Below, piece by piece: positions 1-7,710 of a stretch of DNA of 32,808 bases. How positions within the stretch are numbered: position 1 is the first letter of the stretch; each line of letters opens with the position of its first letter. Under the pieces are notes generated by a model. It searched no databases. It saw nothing but the letters and a program-made list of their open reading frames with translations, and was not told the DNA's origin. The position numbers and the translations under genes are program-made. Origin of the DNA: a virus; IMG/VR virus record IMGVR_UViG_3300032326_001552, positions 1 to 32,808 of that record; one strand, 5' to 3'.

Positions 1-123
1 ACAAGCTGCGCGAAGCAGGTCAATGGCTCGGCAACACCGCCTCCGGCGTCGCGGAATGGTTTGTGAATGCCGGAGACGCCATCGGCTTCATGGCCTCAGA
101 TTTGATGCGTGCCATCGGTTACA
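1..123. repeat. Terminal direct repeat, left copy (circular-genome overlap)
   Basis: These 123 bases are identical to 32686-32808. They lie inside the tape-measure reading frame, and joining the two copies restores one continuous frame. This is what an assembler leaves when a circular or circularly permuted molecule is cut at an arbitrary point. It is unlikely to be a biological terminal repeat because it sits in the middle of a gene. The unique length is therefore 32,685 bp. Confidence 0.95.
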
Positions 124-1013
124 TGGGAGACGTTGACGGCCTCGCCAAATATCAAGCCGAGACGCAAGGCATCCTGGAGATGATGCAGGCGCAAAAAGAC
201 AGCGTCGAGATCGAGCGCATGCGCACCGAGCAGATCACCGCCAGCAGTGAGGCACGCGCAGCAGAGATCAAAAGCATGGACCTGCCCAAGTCCGTCTTGG
301 AAGACGATCCCATCCGCAAAGCAGGTGAGGAAGCCAACAAACCCGTCAGCAAAGAACAGGCCCGTCTCGATGAGCGGAAACGCAAACTCGCCGAAGCTGA
401 ACTGCCACTCAAAGAGCAGATCGCCGCCGCCGAAGATCGCCTGTTGGAGCAGCAGCAAAAAATCGAAGAAAGTGCTGCGAACATCAACCAGACCGAAAAA
501 GAAAGCATCGAGAACCAGCACAAGCTGCTCGACATCCAACAAGAAATCTCCGCGCTGAAGCGGCTGGACGAACAAGCAGAAGCCGAGAAAAAGACCCCGG
601 TCGCAACTCCGTCTCTGCCCAGCGTCCCCACCGCCACTCAGACCTCATTCACGCCTCGCGACGAGGCCCCGATGAGCGAGACCAAAACCTACAAAGGTTA
701 CGACGAACAAAACCGCCGCCTCACCGACGGACGCCGCAAAATCCTCGGCGTGCAAACCCCCGACACATACACTGGCGGCAGCATCGCGGGTCCATTCCGC
801 CCACTCTCAGCGCGTCGCGGCTCACTGACACCTGGCGGTGGCTTGGATGGATTTTATGCCCGTCAAAACGTCGGCAGCGGCAGTGGCAGCATGAGCATCA
901 ACACCAGCGGTGCACGCACGCAGCAGACGGTCAATGCCGCCCGCAAAGACGACCTAAGCGCCAAGATCGACCGCACCAATGAACTCCTCTCCCGTGGTCT
1001 GCTGGGCAGTTAA
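1..1013 (+). CDS. Tail tape measure protein, C-terminal part (gene wraps from window end)
   Basis: This is the 3' part of the tape-measure gene that starts at 31917. Codons begin at position 3 in this part. Joined across the terminal repeat, the gene is 1,782 bp and encodes 593 residues, which is short for a tape measure and implies a short tail. The part seen here has a charged, Glu/Gln/Lys-rich stretch around residues 340-460 that reads as a long coiled coil. A Ser/Gly/Thr-rich low-complexity tail follows and ends with a small helical segment. Tape-measure proteins set tail length and are threaded through the tail tube. The next gene starts after a 36-nt spacer of CATCAACC-type repeats without a Shine-Dalgarno site. 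An internal ATG at position 63 is not the true start. Confidence 0.85.
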   Translation, partial: KLREAGQWLGNTASGVAEWFVNAGDAIGFMASDLMRAIGYMGDVDGLAKYQAETQGILEMMQAQKDSVEIERMRTEQITASSEARAAEIKSMDLPKSVLEDDPIRKAGEEANKPVSKEQARLDERKRKLAEAELPLKEQIAAAEDRLLEQQQKIEESAANINQTEKESIENQHKLLDIQQEISALKRLDEQAEAEKKTPVATPSLPSVPTATQTSFTPRDEAPMSETKTYKGYDEQNRRLTDGRRKILGVQTPDTYTGGSIAGPFRPLSARRGSLTPGGGLDGFYARQNVGSGSGSMSINTSGARTQQTVNAARKDDLSAKIDRTNELLSRGLLGS

Positions 1014-1049
1014 CCATCAACCATCCACCATCAACCATCAACCCAAGCC

Positions 1050-2132
1050 ATGACCCCTGCATTTTCCGTCGGCACCCTTCCGCTCTGGCGTCACCCCATT
1101 CGCGAGCGCACCGCGTTCCGTGGCGTTGACACGCTCGATGGTGCCTACAAGACCGACCGCACCACCACGCTCGCCGTCGGCGATGTCGTGCCTGGCTATC
1201 CAGGCATGATCATCATCGCACTCGATAAAATCGACAGTGGCATCAGTCGCGAATGGCAGATTTCCGCCGAAGGCTCACTCGATCAAAACTACCCCACCAA
1301 GACCCTCAGCCGTGGCAAACGCCGCACCATTGAAGCCGGGTGGGACGAGCGCACCGTGCGTTACCTCTCCTGGCACGCCGCCTGGAAAGCCTGCACCGGC
1401 GATGCTGACAGCAACGTCATCACCTGCACTGCCCACGGCTTCCCGAATGGCAAACGCGTTTACTTCGCACGCCTCACCGGCGGTGCAGGCCTGACAGCGC
1501 AATCCTCCAGCTCGCTTGGCGTTGGCTATTACGTCATCAACCGCACAAGTAACACCTTCCAAGTCTCCACCACCCTCGGTGGTAGCGCGGTGGATTTCAC
1601 CACCACGATGACCGCAGGCGAGGTCATCGCGGGCGAGTTCGCCCTCGGCTCACCGCACCCCAGCTACCCCTACATGCACCTGTGCGAGCTGACCGTGCAG
1701 GACGACAACAATGACTGGGCCATCGCCGACTGCGTCTATCGCGGTTACGAAGAGGCGAAGCCCTACCACCGCATGATCACCGTGAACGGTCAGCAGTTCA
1801 GTGCCAGCGAGCCGATCACCATGAGTTTACCCGGTGGTTGGGGCGATGCCCGCTACACCAATTTTCAACTGCCGGAAATCGTCGTCACCGACACTTACCT
1901 CACCGGGAGTGGCAGCCTACCCACCAACGCTGTGCCATCCAGGGACACTCCTGAGAACGCGCCCTCGATTCGGACCATCGTCCTCACTGACGACACCGAG
2001 GACCTCACCTGGAACTACCCTTACGGCTGGAGCATCGTCGGCACTCCACACCAGGCCACGCTCAACAACAAGATCTCCGCCATGGTCTATCAAGTCGTCT
2101 ATCGCTACATCTGGCCAGTCATGTTCCGCTAA
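1050..2132 (+). CDS. Minor tail / tail-tip protein with a VIT-HGLxNGxRV repeat module
   Basis: This 360-residue protein follows the tape measure, where distal-tail or tail-tip proteins are encoded in siphophages. No family was recognised over its whole length. From about residue 118 to 197 it carries a module with the pattern NVITCTAHGFPNGKRV, then YYVINRTSNTFQVS, then a VDFTTTMTAG-like end. Such modules are common in phage tail and fibre proteins. A diverged copy occurs in the protein at 2515-4014. The C-terminal third is rich in Trp, Tyr and Thr and reads as beta-structured. The spacer upstream (1014-1049) is almost free of G and made of CCATCAACC-type units, so initiation is probably not Shine-Dalgarno driven. 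The tail role rests on position and on the module. Confidence 0.6.
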   Translation: MTPAFSVGTLPLWRHPIRERTAFRGVDTLDGAYKTDRTTTLAVGDVVPGYPGMIIIALDKIDSGISREWQISAEGSLDQNYPTKTLSRGKRRTIEAGWDERTVRYLSWHAAWKACTGDADSNVITCTAHGFPNGKRVYFARLTGGAGLTAQSSSSLGVGYYVINRTSNTFQVSTTLGGSAVDFTTTMTAGEVIAGEFALGSPHPSYPYMHLCELTVQDDNNDWAIADCVYRGYEEAKPYHRMITVNGQQFSASEPITMSLPGGWGDARYTNFQLPEIVVTDTYLTGSGSLPTNAVPSRDTPENAPSIRTIVLTDDTEDLTWNYPYGWSIVGTPHQATLNNKISAMVYQVVYRYIWPVMFR

Positions 2133-2161
2133 CCTTTCACCTCTCACCTCTCACTCTTCCC

Positions 2162-2518
2162 ATGACCCCCGCCACACTCGAAATCGAACTCCGCTCCTTC
2201 GTCGCACACCTACTCTCACCGCTGCTAGAGGAGGGAAAAAGCCCCATCATCAAACACCAGACGATCAAAGATCGCCCGCTCACAGTCCGCCTTGGCATGC
2301 GTGTCACCGGGACCGATCCCGAGCACGTCAAAGCCCTGGCCAGCAACGGCAAAGCCGTCACTGAAGCCTGGCTCAAACAATGGCCCCTAAACACCCCTGG
2401 TCTCCGTGACCCTAAGTCCGTGAGCATCGCCAGCGACGACAAGCATGTGATCATGGACGTGGTTTTTTTCACGCTGGAGCTCGACACTCCTGACGCACTT
2501 ACCCCGGCGCAAGCATGA
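2162..2518 (+). CDS. Small tail-module protein, unknown
   Basis: This protein of 118 residues was not recognised. It reads as a compact alpha/beta protein with no signal peptide or membrane segment. The start ATG follows a G-free CTCACCT-type spacer (2133-2161). The stop overlaps the next start in an ATGA arrangement at 2515-2518, so the two genes are probably translationally coupled. Position between a tail-tip protein and a repeat-containing tail protein suggests a structural or assembly role. The sequence itself does not show one. Confidence 0.55.
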   Translation: MTPATLEIELRSFVAHLLSPLLEEGKSPIIKHQTIKDRPLTVRLGMRVTGTDPEHVKALASNGKAVTEAWLKQWPLNTPGLRDPKSVSIASDDKHVIMDVVFFTLELDTPDALTPAQA

Positions 2519-4014
2519 GGCAAGAAACCCGCCGCCTACGCCCACCACGCTGGCCCACCGGCCTCGTGCCCTGGCGCAGTGCGGTGCAGTCGTTTCTCGA
2601 AAAGCTCTCCACAGCCGCCAAAGTGCAGATCGAAGTGCAAGGGGCCACCCGCTCACAGAGTGGTGAGGATCTCATGCTGGACCTCGGCACCATCCCCAGC
2701 GGCACTGCCACCGCACAGACCCCAGCGCAGGAGGCCCCACGCTGGCCCTCTGGCCTCGTGCCGTGGAAAATGGCCGTGCAAGCCCATGCCGAAAAACTCG
2801 CCGCCGCCGCCGGTGTGCAGATCGAAGTTTTCGGCACCACCCGTGGCCAAAGTGGGGAGCAGCCCGCGCTCGAACTCGGCACCGAGTTCACGCCTCCCAG
2901 CACTCGCAGCACCGCCAGCAAGAAGGACGCCAGCGTCCCCCGCTGGCCCACCTCGCATGTCGGCTGGTGCCGAGCCTTGCAGAGCTTCATCGAGCGCCTT
3001 GCGTCCGCTTTGCAAACCAGCCTGGAACTCGGCGGTGTCGCCCGCAGCAGCGGTGGTGACAAGCTCGTCTTTGCGCTAAAACCCCCACCACCACGCAACC
3101 TCATCCTGCGGCTCGAAACGCAGCCCCAACAAGCCTACGCTTTTTTTTGCGCGAGCATTTTTGATGCCGATGGCAACCCTTATAGCAGCGTCTCGACCAC
3201 TGAAAAATGGTCCGAAGGAGAAATCATTTACACGACCACCCAATCGGAGACCGGACCGCACGTTTACACGCCGACAATCCCGATGTTCGACTGCCCCGGC
3301 AGCGTCACCAGCAACGACCGCGAGCCGGACAAAGATTATGGCTACCTCGAAGAGGTTGAAGCGCCCGAATACACCGGCGGTCTCTCGCAATCCGCCCTCC
3401 GCCCGCTCGCACTTAGTAACTTAGAAGTCATTGGCGATCCCGATCCTGGCGTGGCCTTCGCCATCACTGCCGACGCAGAAAACGACGTCATCACTGCAAG
3501 CTCTCACGGTCTGAGCAACGGCGACCGCGTCATATTCCCCTGGCTCATCGGGGGCGAAGGGCTTGTGGCCGACGGCTCGTTTTTAGGAAGCGCCTACTAC
3601 GTGCGGAATAACACATCCAACACCTTCAAGGTCAGCCAAACCGAAGACGGTGAAGCGGTGGACATCACCAGCAACATCACCGCTGGCACCTGTCGCAGAG
3701 AAGAGGAAAACCTCACCAGGGCCTTTCGAACTTGGGCAGCCAAAGACACGCCGCCGACTAACATCACTCAAACTCTCGGCTACTGGGAAACCGGCATTAC
3801 CGGCAACGTCAAAACCAGTTTTGCCGCCTACTCCAACCGGTATCGCTGGACGAATGACAGTGACAAGAATCTCCGAATTCAATGGAAGCAAGGCGGCACC
3901 ACACGCACCCTCACCGTGCCTGCCAATGACTCGAGCGACTGGTATGATGACGAACTGCCAGCCGCTCAAAATGAGCAAGACGCCATCACCGAAGTCGAGA
4001 TCACCGTCCTCTAA
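2515..4014 (+). CDS. Tail-tip/baseplate-type protein with three N-terminal repeats
   Basis: This protein of 499 residues is coupled to the preceding gene by an ATGA overlap. The first 190 residues are three diverged copies of a unit of about 47 residues, at residues 12-58, 76-122 and 143-189. Each copy opens with RWPTGLVPW, RWPSGLVPW or RWPTSHVGW. Each continues through an amphipathic helix, a VQIEV-like strand and an ARS-SG-type turn, and ends in an L-LGT or FALK segment. Pro/Thr/Ala-rich linkers separate copies 1-2 and 2-3. From about residue 318 to 392 the protein carries the VIT-HGLSNGDRV...YYVRNNTSNTFKVS module also found in the 1050-2132 protein. The C-terminal 100 residues are Thr/Asn-rich and probably beta-structured. 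A virion role is inferred from position and modular build. Confidence 0.6.
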   Translation: MRQETRRLRPPRWPTGLVPWRSAVQSFLEKLSTAAKVQIEVQGATRSQSGEDLMLDLGTIPSGTATAQTPAQEAPRWPSGLVPWKMAVQAHAEKLAAAAGVQIEVFGTTRGQSGEQPALELGTEFTPPSTRSTASKKDASVPRWPTSHVGWCRALQSFIERLASALQTSLELGGVARSSGGDKLVFALKPPPPRNLILRLETQPQQAYAFFCASIFDADGNPYSSVSTTEKWSEGEIIYTTTQSETGPHVYTPTIPMFDCPGSVTSNDREPDKDYGYLEEVEAPEYTGGLSQSALRPLALSNLEVIGDPDPGVAFAITADAENDVITASSHGLSNGDRVIFPWLIGGEGLVADGSFLGSAYYVRNNTSNTFKVSQTEDGEAVDITSNITAGTCRREEENLTRAFRTWAAKDTPPTNITQTLGYWETGITGNVKTSFAAYSNRYRWTNDSDKNLRIQWKQGGTTRTLTVPANDSSDWYDDELPAAQNEQDAITEVEITVL

Positions 4015-4015
4015 A

Positions 4016-4038
4016 ATTGACACGCGACCCCTCGCGTG
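4016..4038 (+). promoter_or_regulatory. WTTGACA element with start-codon hairpin
   Basis: ATTGACA at 4016-4022 lies 13 nt before the GTG start at 4036. A perfect 7-bp inverted repeat, CACGCGA/TCGCGTG with loop CCCC (4021-4027 and 4032-4038), places the GTG start inside the 3' arm. This is one of ten such elements in the late region. A transcription or translation role is unknown. Confidence 0.55.
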
Positions 4039-4821
4039 ACCCTCACGGCTTATCTCAATCTCCGCACCGGACAGCTCACCAACAGCCAAGGCGGCTTTGG
4101 GCCTTTCGGCGATGTCGAGTCCTCGCTCGGCATGCCGCCGCCTGGTGCGTTGCGTCTCCAGCGTGGCGACAAGCCCACGCTGCGCCTCCGCGTCTTCGAT
4201 CCCTGGTCGAGCAACGAGGCCGTGCGACTCGCCAGCGGCACCACACTTGTCGCCGCGCTGAAAAAATGGGACGACCACAACAACATCAATCCCCTCGCTC
4301 AGATCACTGACGACACCTGGGACAAGCCCGCTAGCCTCACCGACAACGTCGCCAGCGATCTCACCGACGACCCCGGCGGCTTTTACCTTGGCACACTCGA
4401 TCTCAGCGGTGATGACCTCGCTGCATTGCTGCCCGCAGGCACCAGCAGCGTTTACACGCACCTGCAAATTCAGACCATCACCGAGGGCGTCCCGCAAAGC
4501 AGCCAATGGGTGCCAGTGCTCATCCTCTCTGACGTGGTGCGTCCGACTGACAACGCAGTCGCCATCAGCTCGCAGCCATCACCCTCCGCCAAGCTGTATT
4601 ACAAGGAGATCACCGCGCTCACCGGTGGCGGCACCACCGCGCTCGATGGGATCAGCACCGTCGGCAAAACACTCACACTCGTCGAGATCTACGTCGCCGA
4701 TGAGCTGCAAGACTGGCGCTTATTCGCAGGCACCACCGCCGAAGACAGTGCCAACGGCATCGTGCGTCCCGACGACTACAACGCCACCACCAACGCTCAA
4801 ATCTGGAAACGCGTCCGCTAA
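4036..4821 (+). CDS. Baseplate/tail-fibre attachment protein, BppU-like N-terminus
   Basis: This protein of 261 residues starts at GTG 4036. That start has no Shine-Dalgarno site but lies in the 3' arm of a perfect 7-bp hairpin. Residues 35-165 resemble the N-terminal domain of phage baseplate upper proteins. They include an RLQRGDKPTLRLRVFD strand, then a KKWDD segment, then a GGFYLGTLDLSGDDL segment. Residues 185-261 form a second module found at the ends of many phage tail proteins, with YYKEITALTGGGTTALDGI followed by a DWRLFAGT-like stretch and a closing TNAQIWKRV. The position between tail-tip and fibre genes fits a protein that docks the receptor-binding fibre. The assignment is by pattern memory and position. 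Confidence 0.6.
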   Translation: MTLTAYLNLRTGQLTNSQGGFGPFGDVESSLGMPPPGALRLQRGDKPTLRLRVFDPWSSNEAVRLASGTTLVAALKKWDDHNNINPLAQITDDTWDKPASLTDNVASDLTDDPGGFYLGTLDLSGDDLAALLPAGTSSVYTHLQIQTITEGVPQSSQWVPVLILSDVVRPTDNAVAISSQPSPSAKLYYKEITALTGGGTTALDGISTVGKTLTLVEIYVADELQDWRLFAGTTAEDSANGIVRPDDYNATTNAQIWKRVR

Positions 4822-4835
4822 AAACTCAACTTCAC

Positions 4836-6575
4836 ATGACACAGATCGCCCGCATCATCATCGTTTTCGGCCTGCTCATCAGTGCGCTCCACGCCCAAAC
4901 CAAGAGCGTGATCAAGAACGTCAACGGTAACACCATCACCGAATCGCTCACCATCGGCGCAGGCAAGACCCTCACCATCGCCAGCGGTGCCAGCATCGTC
5001 GCCGCCAATGGCAGCACCCTCACCGGCTTTGGTGGCAGTGTCACTAGCGTTGCGTTGTCGTTACCCTCCATCTTCAGCGTCACTGGCTCGCCGGTCACCG
5101 AGAGTGGCACACTCACCGGCACACTCGCCACACAATCTGCCAACCGCGTTTTCGCCGGTCCATTAAGCGGCGCTGATGCCGCCCCCACTTTTCGCGCCCT
5201 GGTCGCCGCCGACATGCCGAATTTAAGCAGCACTTACCAACCACTCGCCACGCGGCTCACCACACTGTCTAGCCTCGACGATTTTTCCGGTGTGCTGACC
5301 AATAACGGCAGCGGCACCTTTAGCTATACACAGACCATGTCGGCGGTGGGAGAACTTACCAACGGCGTGGCTGGAAAAATTCCCGTCTTTGAGACCGCTG
5401 GCGTGCTCAATGCTGGGATTTTCCAGGCCAACGGCCTTTTTGGTTCGCGTCCTTTTTCCCAATTGAGCGCAGTGGGACTCACCATATTGCAGCAGGACGG
5501 CGTAGGCCTCCTCCAAGCAGGAACGCTCACGACCAACCGCACCTGGACCCTGCCAAACAAAAGCGGCACCGTGGCGATGACCAGCGACATCACCGGCACG
5601 AACAGCGGCACCAATACGGGTGACCAAACCATCACGCTGACAGGTGACATCACCGGCTCTGGCAGTGGGAGCTTTGCCACCACACTCGCCAACAGTGGCG
5701 TGACCGCTGGCAGCTACACCAACACCAGCCTAACCGTAGATGCAAAGGGTCGCATCACCTCGGCGAGCAATGGCAGCGGCGGCGGCCTCACCATTGGCAC
5801 CACGACCATCACCGGTGGCACGGCTGGCAGGCTCCTCACTAGCGGCGCGACGGTGGGAGAGCTGACGCTCGGCAGCGGCTTGAGCACCTGGCTCGGCACA
5901 CCAAGCAGCACCAATTTGCGCAGTGCGCTGACCGACGAGACTGGCAGTGGTGCTGCCGTGTTTGCGACCTCTCCAACCCTAGTCACACCGGTGCTAGGGG
6001 TAGCATCGGCAACTGATCTTTCAACTTCCGGTCGTTTTTTTGGTGCGTCTGAGCCGGGTTACCCGCAATTCACAGAGACAGGCTACCCAGGCAACGGCAT
6101 GCGGGTCTATTCTGACCGCCTTGATTTCTGGATCGGGTCGTCAGTCCACTTAACAATACAGGCGGGGGCATTTAATGTGCCCACACTTACATGGACCGCT
6201 TCAAACGTGAGCTTATCGGCTACGTCAGACGGTGCTGGGCGATTAGTTCAAAAGTCCGGCACGTCCCCTATGAGCATCTCCGTTGCTAACACATACACTA
6301 GCTTCACGAACAAGGAAGAATTTGAAATCGGCTGGGTCGGAAACTCGAACGTCTGTCGGCTCAGGCCGATCAAAGGCAGCGGTGGTGGAAGCTCACGCAA
6401 TGCTGAATTTCACACAACCGAAACCGGTGTGAATTGGGGCAGTGGCAGTGGGTCTCCAGAAGGTGTCCGCACGGCACCAGTCGGCTCATTATACACACGC
6501 ACCGATGGCGGATCGAACACAACGCTCTATGTCAAAGAGTCCGGCACGGGAAACACCGGCTGGGTGGCCAAGTAA
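4836..6575 (+). CDS. Tail fibre / receptor-binding-like protein with N-terminal signal peptide
   Basis: This 579-residue protein is rich in Gly, Ser and Thr. It contains short beta repeats typical of phage fibres: NTGDQTITLTGDITGSGSG followed by a TVDAKGRITSASNG-like motif, and an upstream LPNKSGTVAMTSDITG segment. These motifs are well known in tail-fibre and needle proteins. It begins with MTQIARIIIVFGLLISALHAQ, a convincing Sec signal peptide with predicted cleavage after AHAQ-type residues. That is odd for a protein assembled onto a virion in the cytoplasm. The last 170 residues are less repetitive and more varied in codon use, and could be the receptor-binding tip. Alternatives are a lysogen-expressed surface adhesin, or a membrane-held assembly intermediate. 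Confidence 0.65.
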   Translation: MTQIARIIIVFGLLISALHAQTKSVIKNVNGNTITESLTIGAGKTLTIASGASIVAANGSTLTGFGGSVTSVALSLPSIFSVTGSPVTESGTLTGTLATQSANRVFAGPLSGADAAPTFRALVAADMPNLSSTYQPLATRLTTLSSLDDFSGVLTNNGSGTFSYTQTMSAVGELTNGVAGKIPVFETAGVLNAGIFQANGLFGSRPFSQLSAVGLTILQQDGVGLLQAGTLTTNRTWTLPNKSGTVAMTSDITGTNSGTNTGDQTITLTGDITGSGSGSFATTLANSGVTAGSYTNTSLTVDAKGRITSASNGSGGGLTIGTTTITGGTAGRLLTSGATVGELTLGSGLSTWLGTPSSTNLRSALTDETGSGAAVFATSPTLVTPVLGVASATDLSTSGRFFGASEPGYPQFTETGYPGNGMRVYSDRLDFWIGSSVHLTIQAGAFNVPTLTWTASNVSLSATSDGAGRLVQKSGTSPMSISVANTYTSFTNKEEFEIGWVGNSNVCRLRPIKGSGGGSSRNAEFHTTETGVNWGSGSGSPEGVRTAPVGSLYTRTDGGSNTTLYVKESGTGNTGWVAK

Positions 6576-6607
6576 CAAACCAAAGTAACAAACCCAAGTA
6601 ACAAAAT

Positions 6608-7012
6608 ATGAAACACCTCCTCCTCCTCCTCCTTGCCTTCTGCGCCCCATTCTCAGTATCCGCGCAACTCATCCCCACGTCGCCCGCTCAACCACCTCCT
6701 GCCAAGCTCGCCGCAGACAGCATTGTGAACGCGATCAACAACGAGATCACGCATCGCGTCGCCGTCCATAAAATCGCCTTCGAGACGCTCTGGAAAAACA
6801 CTCGCGAGGGTGCCACACCCGCCGCGATTCTGGAGCAGCTCGGCACCTCGGCGGTGCTCGTGTTTCAGTTCAGCCGCGAGAACCTCGACCACATCGACCG
6901 CTGCGCCAAGCTGGTGGGTAAGACCCGCGCAGACTTTTTGAGCGATGCCGAATGCACTCCACCGCACGAGCTGGTGTATCACACCGATGGCCGAGTGACA
7001 ATCAAACCCTGA
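6608..7012 (+). CDS. Small exported protein, unknown
   Basis: This 134-residue protein begins with MKHLLLLLLAFCAPFSVSAQ, a classic signal peptide with an SAQ cleavage site near residue 20. The mature part is helical and charged, with a Pro-rich start, and shows no motif I recognise. It follows the fibre-like gene, which also has a signal peptide, and precedes the lysis cassette. The spacer upstream consists of three GTAACAAA-like units. A periplasmic role near lysis, host-surface modification or superinfection control is possible but not shown. Confidence 0.6.
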   Translation: MKHLLLLLLAFCAPFSVSAQLIPTSPAQPPPAKLAADSIVNAINNEITHRVAVHKIAFETLWKNTREGATPAAILEQLGTSAVLVFQFSRENLDHIDRCAKLVGKTRADFLSDAECTPPHELVYHTDGRVTIKP

Positions 7013-7039
7013 TCGCATACTCTACCACGCGCTCTGACC

Positions 7040-7306
7040 ATGGAACCCACCCTCATTGCCAAAGCATTCGAAGTCATCGTCTCCACTGGCCCCGTGGCCA
7101 TGATATTGGTCATCGCAGTGTGGTGGCAGACCAAAGGCAACCAAGCGCTCGTGACCGAGCTCAACAAAGAGCGAACCGACCGCCTCAACGGCATGGACCG
7201 CGAACTCCAGCGCCTCCGCGACCGCAGCGACCGCTGTGAGGCCGACCGCATCGAGCTGCACAAGCAACTCGCCAACCTACTATCCAACGCCTCGCATCAT
7301 GCCTGA
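7040..7306 (+). CDS. Small membrane protein with cytoplasmic or periplasmic coiled coil, lysis-cassette candidate
   Basis: This protein of 88 residues has one hydrophobic segment (about residues 10-28, with VAMILVIAVWW). A long charged coiled coil follows, ending in LLSNASHHA. The layout matches many small phage lysis-accessory proteins, including i-spanin (Rz-like) or pinholin-like proteins. It precedes a second membrane protein and an amidase. The sequence cannot separate an i-spanin from a holin, and the coiled coil favours the spanin-like reading. Confidence 0.55.
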   Translation: MEPTLIAKAFEVIVSTGPVAMILVIAVWWQTKGNQALVTELNKERTDRLNGMDRELQRLRDRSDRCEADRIELHKQLANLLSNASHHA

Positions 7307-7308
7307 GC

Positions 7309-7331
7309 ATTGACACAAGCGCTGTGGTGAC
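7309..7331 (+). promoter_or_regulatory. WTTGACA element before holin-like gene
   Basis: ATTGACA at 7309-7315 starts 3 nt after the preceding stop codon and lies 16 nt before ATG 7332. A CACA/TGTG inverted repeat (7314-7317, 7323-7326) flanks AGCGC and is weaker than in the best members of this set. Confidence 0.4.
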
Positions 7332-7700
7332 ATGAAAAACTACCGCACCACCCTCATCGGGGCCGCTCTCGCTGGCCTTTCGTTCCTGGCCATTTATCAA
7401 GGCAACGGCGGCGACCTGGCCCACTGGCAGCAGTGGCTCATCCCCGTCACCATCGCCATCCTGGGCTACGTCGCCAAAGACGCAGGTGTCACCGGCTCCC
7501 TCAAGCTGCTCCTCGCCAGCCTCTGCCTGCTCACGCTGCCGAGTTGCACGACCACCGCCAATGGCGGTAAAGCCTTCCTCGGCCTCAGCTCACCCCAGTG
7601 GCTCGGCATCGGCCAAGATGCCGCCCGCTCCGCCATGCAGAGTGCCGTGATCGGCTACAGCCAACGGCGGCTCGTGGTGGATGTGACCAGTGGAAAATGA
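7332..7700 (+). CDS. Holin-like membrane protein continuous with a lipoprotein-type segment
   Basis: This protein has 122 residues. Residues 1-55 contain two hydrophobic helices (about 8-24 and 36-50), and the second ends in GYVAKDAGVTG, a pattern I associate with small phage holins. Residues 56-72 form a third hydrophobic stretch ending in LTLPSC, a lipobox-like site with Cys72. A TTTANGG linker and a roughly 40-residue tail follow. The lipoprotein part has no start codon of its own in frame, so the two parts appear fused. If processed at Cys72, the tail would be an o-spanin-sized lipoprotein. The Pro at -2 makes the lipobox imperfect. The gene lies directly before the endolysin. Confidence 0.55.
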   Translation: MKNYRTTLIGAALAGLSFLAIYQGNGGDLAHWQQWLIPVTIAILGYVAKDAGVTGSLKLLLASLCLLTLPSCTTTANGGKAFLGLSSPQWLGIGQDAARSAMQSAVIGYSQRRLVVDVTSGK

Positions 7701-7710
7701 GCCAACGCCC

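Noticed and set aside
1014-1049. CCATCAACC-type spacer repeats as a CRISPR array
   Set aside because: The units are 7-10 bases, are not separated by unique spacers, and similar text recurs before several late genes.
3583-4506. Long minus strand open frame of 307 codons opposite the 2515 and 4036 genes
   Set aside because: It is antisense to two well-supported genes, shows no domain, and high-GC genes commonly leave open opposite frames.
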